Positions 19,701 to 27,525 of a stretch of 51,853 nt of DNA are shown in pieces. Each line of letters begins with the position of its first letter. Positions within the stretch are counted from its first letter, which is position 1. The DNA lies in contig JAGPMT010000019.1 in the NCBI GenBank assembly GCA_018052735.1, positions 1 through 51,853 on the forward strand, read 5' to 3'. The notes beneath the pieces are model-generated. The model made no database searches, was not told the origin of the DNA, and saw nothing but the letters and a program-made list of their open reading frames with translations. The translations under genes were made by a program, and so were the position numbers. The stretch is from Phycisphaerae bacterium (lineage in GTDB: Bacteria > Planctomycetota > Phycisphaerae > Sedimentisphaerales > Anaerohalosphaeraceae).

Positions 19701-19754
19701 AACGGCACCTGCTACCGCTGCTTCAATTGCGGCAACTCGATGGGATGCTCCTGA
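16710..19754 (+). CDS. nrdJ: Adenosylcobalamin-dependent ribonucleotide reductase (class II)
   Basis: 1014 residues, the long single-chain B12-dependent type. It makes deoxyribonucleotides from ribonucleotides without needing oxygen. Visible features: the redox cysteine region KAVPCSSSYEYPQASACFI; the active-site NxCxE (Asn398, Cys400, Glu402 in NPCSEYMFINNSACNLASL); the later APTGTIGFMMDCDTTGIEP loop; a TSCPD domain (GSTVGGLMDVVGTCVSMALQYG); and a C-terminal zinc-ribbon-like tail, CDICGSICVRNGTCYRCFNC, which carries the disulfide-shuttling cysteines. ATG 16710 is the right start: AGGAAGG lies seven bases upstream, while an in-frame upstream start at 16644 would lie on the NrdR boxes. Regulation by NrdR is likely. 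Confidence 0.96.
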   Translation: MAGERIPAAGEAMINPDFKPWQKSQHIGYKGLRVPSYFSTPGIHPFDQIEWEKRQAKITDETGKVIFEQNDVEVPANWSQLATKVVVSKYFYGDIHQAGQRENSVKQLVHRVCKAIADRGLKDGYFASEQDGETFYQELTWLCVNQYGAFNSPVWFNVGLYDVYGVKGSEHNYHWDNRLKKAVPCSSSYEYPQASACFILSVDDTMDDIMRLARSEAMLFKHGSGTGTDLSTLRSSREKLSGGGKPSGPLSFMRVYDQIAAVVKSGGKTRRAAKMQSLMITHPDIREFITCKTEEEKKAWALIDQGYSPDDAYSSIMFQNSNLSVRVTDEFMEAVEKDGIWRTTAVTTGKKLEEMSARELMNLIAEGTRICGDPGLQYHTTINKWHTCPNSGPIHASNPCSEYMFINNSACNLASLNLMKFRNDDGSFNIDRFKQAIRIFIIAQDILVDNGSYPEASITENSHRFRPLGLGYANLGSLIMSLALPYDSDQARAWAAAVTAIMTGTAYAVSAELAAMKGAFEEFEKNKEPMLNVIAMHREHARNIPEMHCPDYLLSAAKDAWDQAFNAGTQHGYRNAQTTVLAPTGTIGFMMDCDTTGIEPDIALVKYKLLAGGGMLKLVNRTVPLALERLGYSPEDIKDICDAIDRDDTIETAEKLRPEHLPVFDCAFKAKNGKRYIHYMAHLKMMAAVQPFLSGAISKTINMPKESTADEIAAAYMEGWKLGLKAVAIYRDGSKRLQPVNTETKTDSKKKKATEETSAPRPFRRRLPETRNSITHKFSVAGHEGYLTVGLYEDGQPGELFITMAKEGSTVGGLMDVVGTCVSMALQYGVPLITLVDKFRHARFEPAGMTSNKNIPFAKSLIDYIFCWMGCQFIPGYAEKNIPNPPTAPAVENKTVTTAKELVQKTQDLAKKIDQAKALQKKTGIPEIRAAGPALQAAKPPLTDPNRFAERIVQTITAVAGAPDGTQASIMSQFNDQFEHFQDDAPACDICGSICVRNGTCYRCFNCGNSMGCS

Positions 19755-19821
19755 TACAAAAGGGCTTTGAATCCTCGTCAGACCGACCTTGGTACGCTAA
19801 TACCGTATCAGGCTTGGGCAC

Positions 19822-19980
19822 AGTTTTATTAAACTTGGTCCAGATTAAAGCCAAGGTATCCTGCAGGATATCCTCTGCATCAGCCGGACATATAACAAGA
19901 CTGAAAATATAAACATATAACTTTCTCTGGTCGGCTCAAACCAGATTGTTAAACCGTTTTATCTTTTCTGTGTCTTTCAT
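19822..19980 (-). pseudogene. Decayed ECF sigma factor gene (stop codon and 3' loss)
   Basis: Reading from ATG at 19980 gives MKDTEKIKRFNNLV, then an in-frame TGA (19936-19938), then ADQRKLYVYIFSLV, PADAEDILQDTLALIW and TKFNKT. This lines up with sigma region 2 of ECF factors, including the intact one in this window at 42209-42739 (KLYAFILSVV, SDADELYQETSVVLWEKF). After codon 53 the similarity ends and the frame runs into the nrdJ 3' end with no region 4. A purine-rich GGAAGGAAC lies upstream of the ATG. So the gene has both a nonsense codon and a missing 3' half; it lies beside the GH76 gene at 20252. Confidence 0.7.
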
Positions 19981-20251
19981 ATTTTTAGAAAAGTTCCTTC
20001 CTCTCTTCTTCCAAAGTAAGAAGATCGTCACCCTGCTAATAAGCAAATTTCTGAAAAATCTAAACCAATTTTGGACCCGGTAAAAAACAGAAGACTTTGT
20101 TGAATTTTTTAGGGCAAGCCGGAAAACGAGATTTTGGATATAATACAGTTTTAATAGACATAATATTTAATGAAAAAACGAAATTTTTCGTCTAATTTTT
20201 TTAATTCATAAGAAATATATGTATAGACTATCGAACCATTGAGGGGGTATT
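19981..20251. other. AT-rich intergenic stretch before the GH76 gene
   Basis: About 270 bases between the sigma-factor remnant and the GH76 gene, with long A/T runs and a GAGGGGG ribosome site at 20241-20247. A TATAAT lies near 20140 but no well-spaced -35 partner was found. Nothing else recognised. Confidence 0.35.
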
Positions 20252-23119
20252 TTGCGATTTAGAAAAAACTTACTGCTGTATTTAGGCCTATTCTTCATTT
20301 TTGGTCAAGGCTGCATCCTGGCCGTCAGCGGAGGCGTCTTTGGACAATGGGGGGCTGATTTGCTGGTTCGAATTGAGTCGGAATTGCGTCTATCCGGCAG
20401 TCTCTATGCAGAATCTCTGACCGATCGCTTTCCGAGCTATGCTTGGGGGCAAGGCGTTATGTTCAGAGCCCTTGCAGCCGCCTCTAAAGTTGACTCATCC
20501 TATCTTCAAACTGTACAAAATATGGCCAGCGAGTTCCACAGCCGCTATAGATGCTATTACAACGGCCGGTGGGCCTACAATGCCAGCGCCAATAATTGCG
20601 GCGACCGCTATTACGATGACAATGCATGGATCGCATTGGGCTATATGGAATTGTATGAAATTACCGGCAGCAGTACTTATTTAAGTCGGGCACAGGAGCT
20701 GGTTGCGTTCTGTATGAGCGGCGAAAACAGCCCCACAGATACCCCCAACGGGGGGATTCGCTGGCACGAGTCAAATACCAGCGGTGCATCGGTCTGCTCG
20801 ACAGCCCCAACGTGTTTGGCAAACTTAATGATTTATCAGGCCACAGGCACTGAACAATATCTGACGGATGCCGTCCGCTTATACAATTGGCTGTCCACAT
20901 CGGACCTTCGGTATGCATCAGGGATTTATCATGAGGCCAATCAGGGACCACTTGGATATCAAACAGCGGTTGTTCTTCAAGCTGCCGTGTACCTCTACCG
21001 GATAACCTGCCAAGCCGGGTATCTTGCGGAAGCACAGCGTCTGGCGGCGGCAATGGAGCATGAGTTTATCAATAAGGACACACATGCTCTGAATCAGACG
21101 GGCAAATGGGGCGGCCATGATATGACCAATGCATATGCCGATTTGTACCAGACAGACCATAATCGGCACTGGCTGAACATTGCATCAGGGTATCTTGAAT
21201 TTCTTTACAAGCATTGTCGGGATGCGGCTTCCGGCCGGTATCCGGTAAGCTGGAATAACACAAGCGGCTCGCCTTCGGCTTACCTTATCGACAACGCCTC
21301 TGCGGCGATGGCCTTATGGAGAATGGCCGGCACTTTAGGCGGTTCGGCACCGGCTTATGTAACGGTAAAAAATCGTTCCTCATCCCGCTGTTTCCGGCTG
21401 TATAACTCATCGACAGCGGACAATACCAATCTGGTTATCTACGACCGACAGCCGACCGATGCTTCCGAATTGTTTACCCTCACGGATGCAGGCGAGGGCT
21501 ATTATATTCTGCGAAGCTGGTCTTCCAATAAAGTCCTTCAGCTCTATTCCGGACTGACTGCAGACAACACCCCTATTGTGATCTATCCGGCCAATGCCCT
21601 GCAGCATGTCCAGCAATGGTCGTTAATCCCTGCCGGCAGCGGGTATTATAATATCCAGAACCGATTGACCGGCAAATCGCTGCAGCCCTACAATCTGGGA
21701 ACGGTTAATAATACCAGTATCGTCGCTTATACAACCAATCCCACCCTTTCTGCGCAGCATTGGCAGTTTGAGAATCTTGCGATGCCAACGTCTATTACAC
21801 TGTATTTCTCCATCAACGGTGGTTCCTGGATTCAATCTCAAAGGGCTATTCTGAACGTCGGAGAAACTGCTTCTTTGAAGGCAGACGCCCCCGGAGCCGG
21901 CGTTTGGCGATGGGACGGCCCCAAGGGATACACGGCAAGCGGCAATGAGATCACGCTGGAACATATTCAGGCCGGACAGGCAGGGCTTTATTGCGCTGTA
22001 TATACTAATGACAGCGGCGCTGAAAGCTATGCAGCATTTGCACTGGGTATCCATGCGCCCGTTACGCTGTATCAGCACTGCAGCTACGGCGGATGGCAGG
22101 CCAAATTGGGGCTCGGCGCCTACACACTGGCTGACTTAACGGCCGCCGGCGTGCTGAACAACGATGCTTCTTCTGTTAAAGTAGCTGAAGGATACCGGGT
22201 CACCTTCTATGACAGCGACAATTTCCAAGGGCCTTCGCTGGTAAAAACGGCCGATGATTCCTGTTTTGTGGATGACGGCTGGAATGACCGCATAACATCC
22301 CTGATTATCGAAGGCCAGCCGGCTCCAACGGCCTATTGGGCGTTTGACGACCGAGCCGGCCTGACCGTGAGGGATTCTTCATCCAACGGCTTCCATGGGC
22401 AGATGACAAATATGGATCAGACTTCTTGGACGATGGGCAAACGCTGCGGTGGGCTGAATTTTGACGGCATTGATGATTATGTGGCTGTGCCCGGTTTTAC
22501 CGGCATCAAGAGCGGCCAAAGCCGAACCTGTGCGGCCTGGATAAAAACAACACAGGCCGGCGGTGACATCATCAGCTGGGGGACTACGTCACCCGGGTGC
22601 AAATGGATTGTGCGCCTCAATGAAACAGGCGGCCTTCGAACAGAAGTTGCCGGCGGCTATATTTACGGCCGAAAACGGATTGACGATGGTCAGTGGCATC
22701 ATATTGCTGTTGTTCTGGAAAATGACGGTACTGCCGATATTGCGGAAGCGGTTTTGTTTGTTGATGGTCAGCCGGATATGCCGGCTGCGGCTGTGTACTG
22801 TCCGGTAAACACGGCGGATTCGGTTCCAGCGGCTATCGGGCTTTATCCGACCGTGGGGATACGCCCCTTTAAGGGGCTTATCGATGAGGTGCGAATATAC
22901 AACCGTGCATTAAGCAACACAGATGTTCGACATCTTTACACCGCCAGTGTGCTGGCCGGCGATATTGTCCCGGACGGCAAAGTCAATCTGGCCGATGTGC
23001 AGAGATTTGCGGAACAATGGCTTCTGGCTGGCGATGCAGCATCTGATACAAACTGTGACGGCTTAACCGATCTGGCAGATTTTCCTTATCTGGCTGCGGA
23101 ATGGCTGACAGAGCAGTAA
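20252..23119 (+). CDS. Multidomain GH76 alpha-1,6-mannanase with lectin, crystallin, LamG and dockerin-like modules
   Basis: 955 residues, secreted (hydrophobic N-terminus to about residue 25). Modules in order: GH76 catalytic domain (about 30-365) with the family's Asp-Asp pair at 122-123 in RYYDDNAWIALG; a ricin-type beta-trefoil (about 370-510, with repeats such as NTNLVIYDRQP and NTPIVIYPAN); an Ig-like domain; a beta/gamma-crystallin domain (VTLYQHCSYGGWQAKLGLG, about 605-690); a LamG domain (about 695-895, YWAFDDRAGL to IDEVRIYNRALS); and a C-terminal dockerin-type repeat pair (PDGKVNLADVQRFAEQWL and DTNCDGLTDLADFPYLAAEWL). GH76 enzymes cut alpha-1,6-mannan backbones. It starts with TTG, supported by GAGGGGG upstream. 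It converges with the minus-strand array. Confidence 0.85.
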   Translation: MRFRKNLLLYLGLFFIFGQGCILAVSGGVFGQWGADLLVRIESELRLSGSLYAESLTDRFPSYAWGQGVMFRALAAASKVDSSYLQTVQNMASEFHSRYRCYYNGRWAYNASANNCGDRYYDDNAWIALGYMELYEITGSSTYLSRAQELVAFCMSGENSPTDTPNGGIRWHESNTSGASVCSTAPTCLANLMIYQATGTEQYLTDAVRLYNWLSTSDLRYASGIYHEANQGPLGYQTAVVLQAAVYLYRITCQAGYLAEAQRLAAAMEHEFINKDTHALNQTGKWGGHDMTNAYADLYQTDHNRHWLNIASGYLEFLYKHCRDAASGRYPVSWNNTSGSPSAYLIDNASAAMALWRMAGTLGGSAPAYVTVKNRSSSRCFRLYNSSTADNTNLVIYDRQPTDASELFTLTDAGEGYYILRSWSSNKVLQLYSGLTADNTPIVIYPANALQHVQQWSLIPAGSGYYNIQNRLTGKSLQPYNLGTVNNTSIVAYTTNPTLSAQHWQFENLAMPTSITLYFSINGGSWIQSQRAILNVGETASLKADAPGAGVWRWDGPKGYTASGNEITLEHIQAGQAGLYCAVYTNDSGAESYAAFALGIHAPVTLYQHCSYGGWQAKLGLGAYTLADLTAAGVLNNDASSVKVAEGYRVTFYDSDNFQGPSLVKTADDSCFVDDGWNDRITSLIIEGQPAPTAYWAFDDRAGLTVRDSSSNGFHGQMTNMDQTSWTMGKRCGGLNFDGIDDYVAVPGFTGIKSGQSRTCAAWIKTTQAGGDIISWGTTSPGCKWIVRLNETGGLRTEVAGGYIYGRKRIDDGQWHHIAVVLENDGTADIAEAVLFVDGQPDMPAAAVYCPVNTADSVPAAIGLYPTVGIRPFKGLIDEVRIYNRALSNTDVRHLYTASVLAGDIVPDGKVNLADVQRFAEQWLLAGDAASDTNCDGLTDLADFPYLAAEWLTEQ

Positions 23120-23242
23120 CTATTTAGCGGGCATCCACACTATGGACTGCAAGCTCGGCAGCCATTTACACACAACGTTTGAGGCAGGCGTCCGAAGCGG
23201 CTGCCGTGTCTGAAATCAAACATGTGCATTTCGAGCTGCAAT

Positions 23243-24919
23243 TTACTGCGGCGATGAAAGAGGGTGGAGATTCTGACGCACCTGTTCGATAAACTCTTCT
23301 GCATTCACCACTCTTACATCTTTGTCCAGAAGCTGAATTGTTTGATAAACATCGTCCAGCCCCTTGCTCCAGGCATGAACGGTCACAAAGGTGTATCCAT
23401 CGGGGCTGGCGGGATTTTTGGGCAATTGATTGATGCTGTCGGCCAACGCTTGGGGAGTGGATCGTACAGCCGGATAGAATGCCTCCTGACGAAAATCGAA
23501 TCTGGCGGTTACCATCGGCTTGTTATCAAACCAGAAAATTCTGCCGCCGTGCGGAGCATACTGGATGTATTCCAGATAGAAAAGTCCCCGAATCTGCTGA
23601 AGTCGAGTAAACCACTTTGCCGTTTCATAATAGCCGCCGTCAAGGTTCTTTTCCGGCAGCAGCCGATCAATCAGCAGAAGCGTCCGTAAATCGGCCCTAT
23701 CCATAAACGCTGCCAGCCGCCGGGTATGAATCTCCATAGCAGGAGCCGTGCTGGGATAAAAATATCCCAATCCGCAATAACCGACAAATACATCGCCTGC
23801 AGCAGCATCTTTATACCACATCTCCAAACCAGCCGGCGACAGCTCCACCAATGACGGCGCCATGCCCCAGCTCATCGGAAACTTGCCGCGGTGAGGATTG
23901 GCATAGAACTTCGGCTGCGAATAAAAGGAGTTTGTCCCGATTTCAGTCAGGATATTGTCCATATCGCTGAGAATAAATGTAACATAATGCACACCCTCTT
24001 CTCGGACAGGTTTTATACGGGCGGTTTTCTGGACAAACTTCTTATCTTTGAGAGCCGGTCCCATTGCAGCATGAACCGACAGATTCAGCATCCAGTCGCT
24101 GGGAATCTGGAACAGCCCTGCTTCGGAATGGAGCTTGATGGTAAGTCCCTCATCGCTGGTTGTCGGGTCCTGCCATCCATACACCGGTGAACAGGGAACC
24201 ATGCTGCGGTACACCTGCCGTGAATAAGACAGGTCGTTATGCCACCAGTCCAGTGCCTGAAGGGCAGGTCCCCAGTCCCGCAGATATGGTGCGCTGCGGT
24301 GCTGCCGCGGATTGTTCGTGTGCACCACAATCGCATGGCTATTCAGCTGGGGCTTGTAGTTCTCAAAGACCCAGCGGCAGTCCCTGCCCCTGACATCGAC
24401 TGCCAGCACATAGCCCTTTTCTTTGGCCGCCGCTTCCAGCTGCGTATCAACAGCCACCGCATCCAAAAGTCCGGCCATAGTCGTTGCTGCACTGAGGGAG
24501 GGTCGATCGGTCATATCATAAAGGACATAGCGTCCGCTGGTGCAGGATTTAAGGATCTCCAGCAGCGCGGCAAAATCTCTGGCATAGCGGCGGTCAAATT
24601 GGATGCTGTAGGTCTGTGCCAGATAATTGACGAATGTGTCATCTCCCGCATCGATCCACACACGAGGTCCCCGGGTTCGAGCCGATACCCCCTGCAGTGT
24701 CTGCATGGCAATGAATTGATTATCCTCCGAACGGGGGCCTTTGGTAAAAACATACAATGTATCGCCGGCAGACAAGGGCTTGACAGGACCATAGAGCGGA
24801 GGATGCAATTCATCGGCAGCGGACGTGGCGCTGATGTAAAAGAGCCCTGTCAGAACCAGTAAGCATCCGGCTAAAGTCAGCGGATTGAAAGATACACTTT
24901 TGGACTTTGCTGCATACAT
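23243..24919 (-). CDS. GxGYxYP-family protein (putative glycoside hydrolase)
   Basis: 558 residues with a signal peptide (hydrophobic stretch around residues 16-35, ending ATSAADE). The family-naming motif is present as GLGYFYP, in the stretch YCGLGYFYPSTAP, with a preceding N-terminal domain (SAGDTLYVFTKGPRSEDNQF) typical of these proteins. Members are found next to polysaccharide-degrading enzymes and are classed as putative glycoside hydrolases; no activity is established for this one. It is the last gene of the minus-strand array, starting 24 bases after the GH127 stop, so it is probably co-transcribed with it. The start is ATG 24919; AGGAG lies about 12 bases upstream, rather far. Confidence 0.75.
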   Translation of the reverse strand: MYAAKSKSVSFNPLTLAGCLLVLTGLFYISATSAADELHPPLYGPVKPLSAGDTLYVFTKGPRSEDNQFIAMQTLQGVSARTRGPRVWIDAGDDTFVNYLAQTYSIQFDRRYARDFAALLEILKSCTSGRYVLYDMTDRPSLSAATTMAGLLDAVAVDTQLEAAAKEKGYVLAVDVRGRDCRWVFENYKPQLNSHAIVVHTNNPRQHRSAPYLRDWGPALQALDWWHNDLSYSRQVYRSMVPCSPVYGWQDPTTSDEGLTIKLHSEAGLFQIPSDWMLNLSVHAAMGPALKDKKFVQKTARIKPVREEGVHYVTFILSDMDNILTEIGTNSFYSQPKFYANPHRGKFPMSWGMAPSLVELSPAGLEMWYKDAAAGDVFVGYCGLGYFYPSTAPAMEIHTRRLAAFMDRADLRTLLLIDRLLPEKNLDGGYYETAKWFTRLQQIRGLFYLEYIQYAPHGGRIFWFDNKPMVTARFDFRQEAFYPAVRSTPQALADSINQLPKNPASPDGYTFVTVHAWSKGLDDVYQTIQLLDKDVRVVNAEEFIEQVRQNLHPLSSPQ

Positions 24920-24943
24920 TCAGATAATATGCTCCTGTTGGGT

Positions 24944-27436
24944 TTATTTCACTTTCCATTCGAGGATGCCGCCGGAAAAGTCGGGACGCAGCTGCACTTC
25001 AAGTCTTAACGATGCCGTCTGCACAGACTTAAAAGAAGCTGCATTCCACCCGTCGGGCCTTGTTTCAAAAGCGGATGCATTTTCGACCGGTTTCCAGTCC
25101 TGCTGGTCTTTATACAGAACGCGCCAGGACTGGGGAATTCGGCATCGGCCGATTCCCGTATCATCAAACCAGTAAACGGACACTTCTGATACGGCACGGG
25201 GCTGGCCGAAATCATACTGGACCCATTCCTTGGTGCCGCAGTGATCCCACCATGTAAAGCGGGGGATGGAATGGTCATCAGAAGAAGCCGGAATAATCCC
25301 GTCACAGAGGGCTGACAACTCGTCAAATACATGGGATGCGCTGGTTTTGTAATCGGCCGGCTGCGGCGCCGGAGGCGTCGGCTTCCACCGGCAGGCTTGC
25401 GGCCCATCGCCGATTACGGGGAATGCTGAAATCCGGAGCCGTGCGGCTCCCATAGGCACCAGTGTTATTGTTTCAACCGGCTCATCGGAATATACAGGGC
25501 TGTCCTGCAGCGGGGCACACAAACCAAATTGGTCTATGCCCCAATGGGGAATCTTTTTAGCGGAAGCTTTCATCTCAAGCGGAACCGCATCCAGCGTAAA
25601 GGGGAAATCATCATCAGGCCACTTGTTTTTAATCAGCTGAAAGGCTCCAGCGGGATTGTTTTTGTCAAGCACAAGGCCGTAATTCCATGAGGAATCCGGA
25701 AGGATTTCAAAAGACGGCCATTGTGCCGGATCGGCTCCCGGCTGCCACTGGGAATCCGATACAGCGGTTTTGGTGCTGTCCAGCTTGACATACTTTTCCT
25801 TGATCTTCAGCGAAAATGTAAGCGGGCCATAATTGACACTGAGGCTGTTGTGATTGTGCGTCCACGTATGGAGGCGGATCGCCATCGGCAGAGTCAGAAC
25901 GACCGTATCGCCGCCGGTCCATACCCGCTCCAAGCGAATGTACTGCCGCGGCTGTGCCGCTATAGAACGGGGCATACCGTTGATTTGCACGGCCGGGTTT
26001 TCACACCAGCCCGGAACACGCAGATAGAGCGGAAACCGAACCGGCTTTTCAGACAACAGCGTCAGGCGTATCTGCTGGTCAAATGGATAATGTGTCTCCT
26101 GACGCAGGGTAATTTCTGTTCCGTCGCCAACTTTGGCCCTGACTTCGTTGGCGGCATACAGCGATGCACAAAGCCCGTTATCCGGCGTGGCCAGCCAAAG
26201 ATTTTTCACATAATACGGCCAGCCGTGGGAATGGTTATGCTGGCAGCAGCGCGAACTGAACGGATTCATCAACAGAAAAGGCCCGCCGTTGTCAATGCCC
26301 GGACGATGGTTGTGGCGGTCGCTGGCCGCCATATTGGGGGCAGTCAGATAGCGCAGCGACCGAAAATCGGGCATCAGGGCTGCCGGATAGCTGTTGAAGG
26401 CCACTTCTTCGCAGTGGTCTGCCCAGAAAGGATCGCCGGAAATCCGCACCAGCATTTCATCCGACAGCATTTGTTCAATCATACCGCAGGTTTCAATGCA
26501 CTGCCGCGGGTCATCATAACCGGCCCGGCAGTTTTCATCGCCGCCGAACATGCCGCCGGGAACCTGACCAAAGCGCCGCCGCACTTCATGGAAGTTTTTA
26601 TAGGCAAACTCCAAATCAGCAGGATTTCGGCTCTGCAGAAACCATACCGCCGGCTCATCAAACGCCTGCGCAATATTGACATTGTGCCAGTTGGGCAAAT
26701 CCCCTTCCATGCGCCAGTCGGCTGTATTGCGGTGAATCTTCTCTGCGGTTTCCAGCAGCCATTTTTCGCCGGTGCGGTTGTAGAGCCAGTAAATGCTGTA
26801 GAGGTTATCGCCGCCGCGCATCCGCTGCCAATAGCCGGTCAGCAGCCGTTCATCCGGAACGGAAGACTGATGCCTGAAGTACCGCCTCATCAAATCCAGT
26901 ACACGCTGGTCTGCTGAATAATCGTAGTAGGACTGCAGGCAGTAAAGCATCAGCATATTCGCCCAGTAGTCCCGTGTCCCGTCATTGAATCTTTGATCCG
27001 GACCGAAATCACCGTCATCCCGCTGACTGCGAAGGGCTCCTTCAATCCAGATTTTGGTTTCGGCAATCATCTGGGGATCGTCAAGAATATAGGCCAGTTC
27101 ACCGTAGCCCCTAAGCCAATAGGGCACTTCTTCCCAGCCCCATCTTCCTTTGCCATCTAGACTGAGCCAAGCATTGTCCTCTTTTTGAAGCCAGGCGCTA
27201 ATGTTGCCCAGATTGCCGGTTAAGCCGTCTCTCTGCCGCCGCAGACAGGTCAGCAGCCAGCCGGCCGGCTTAATTGAGCCCACAGGCAATTCAATCAATC
27301 GGCTCGGCTCCAGAGGCGGACGGTTGCTGACATAGAAACTATTGACAGAATGCACATCGGGGCGGTCCACCACGGTAATTTGCTCGGCCGCCAAAGCCGT
27401 GCCGACAATACCCAGCAACAGTGCCCATTGCTTCAT
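24944..27436 (-). CDS. GH127-type beta-L-arabinofuranosidase
   Basis: 830 residues, exported (signal peptide MKQWALLLGIVGTALAA). The (alpha/alpha) barrel carries the residues known from the Bifidobacterium enzyme HypBA1: an E-x-C zinc motif at Glu315/Cys317 (IETCGMIEQM) and the paired cysteines Cys397-Cys398 (SSRCCQHNH), one of them the thiol nucleophile; the spacing of 80 residues is close to the 77 in HypBA1. The C-terminal 120 residues (VSVYWFDDTG to LRPDFSGG) look like an F5/8-type (discoidin) sugar-binding domain. Related family GH146 has the same motifs, so the family number is not certain. Start ATG 27436 has AAGGGAA upstream; a longer in-frame extension to 27586 lacks support. It probably removes L-arabinofuranose from plant or cell-wall glycans. 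Confidence 0.82.
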   Translation of the reverse strand: MKQWALLLGIVGTALAAEQITVVDRPDVHSVNSFYVSNRPPLEPSRLIELPVGSIKPAGWLLTCLRRQRDGLTGNLGNISAWLQKEDNAWLSLDGKGRWGWEEVPYWLRGYGELAYILDDPQMIAETKIWIEGALRSQRDDGDFGPDQRFNDGTRDYWANMLMLYCLQSYYDYSADQRVLDLMRRYFRHQSSVPDERLLTGYWQRMRGGDNLYSIYWLYNRTGEKWLLETAEKIHRNTADWRMEGDLPNWHNVNIAQAFDEPAVWFLQSRNPADLEFAYKNFHEVRRRFGQVPGGMFGGDENCRAGYDDPRQCIETCGMIEQMLSDEMLVRISGDPFWADHCEEVAFNSYPAALMPDFRSLRYLTAPNMAASDRHNHRPGIDNGGPFLLMNPFSSRCCQHNHSHGWPYYVKNLWLATPDNGLCASLYAANEVRAKVGDGTEITLRQETHYPFDQQIRLTLLSEKPVRFPLYLRVPGWCENPAVQINGMPRSIAAQPRQYIRLERVWTGGDTVVLTLPMAIRLHTWTHNHNSLSVNYGPLTFSLKIKEKYVKLDSTKTAVSDSQWQPGADPAQWPSFEILPDSSWNYGLVLDKNNPAGAFQLIKNKWPDDDFPFTLDAVPLEMKASAKKIPHWGIDQFGLCAPLQDSPVYSDEPVETITLVPMGAARLRISAFPVIGDGPQACRWKPTPPAPQPADYKTSASHVFDELSALCDGIIPASSDDHSIPRFTWWDHCGTKEWVQYDFGQPRAVSEVSVYWFDDTGIGRCRIPQSWRVLYKDQQDWKPVENASAFETRPDGWNAASFKSVQTASLRLEVQLRPDFSGGILEWKVK

Positions 27437-27525
27437 CGTGTTTCCCTTTTGCAGATAGTATTTGTATATCGAACATGCCTGCGGCTGCTCAGCGGGCAAA
27501 CGCAGCGGTCGCCGCTTGTTTGGGG

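Noticed and set aside
24660-24700. tRNA-like GGTTCGAGCC box
   Set aside because: Lies inside the GxGYxYP coding sequence with no acceptor stem or anticodon arm around it.
25721-26917. Long open frame (398 codons) antisense to the GH127 gene
   Set aside because: Opposite strand of a gene with intact catalytic motifs; composition is not protein-like.
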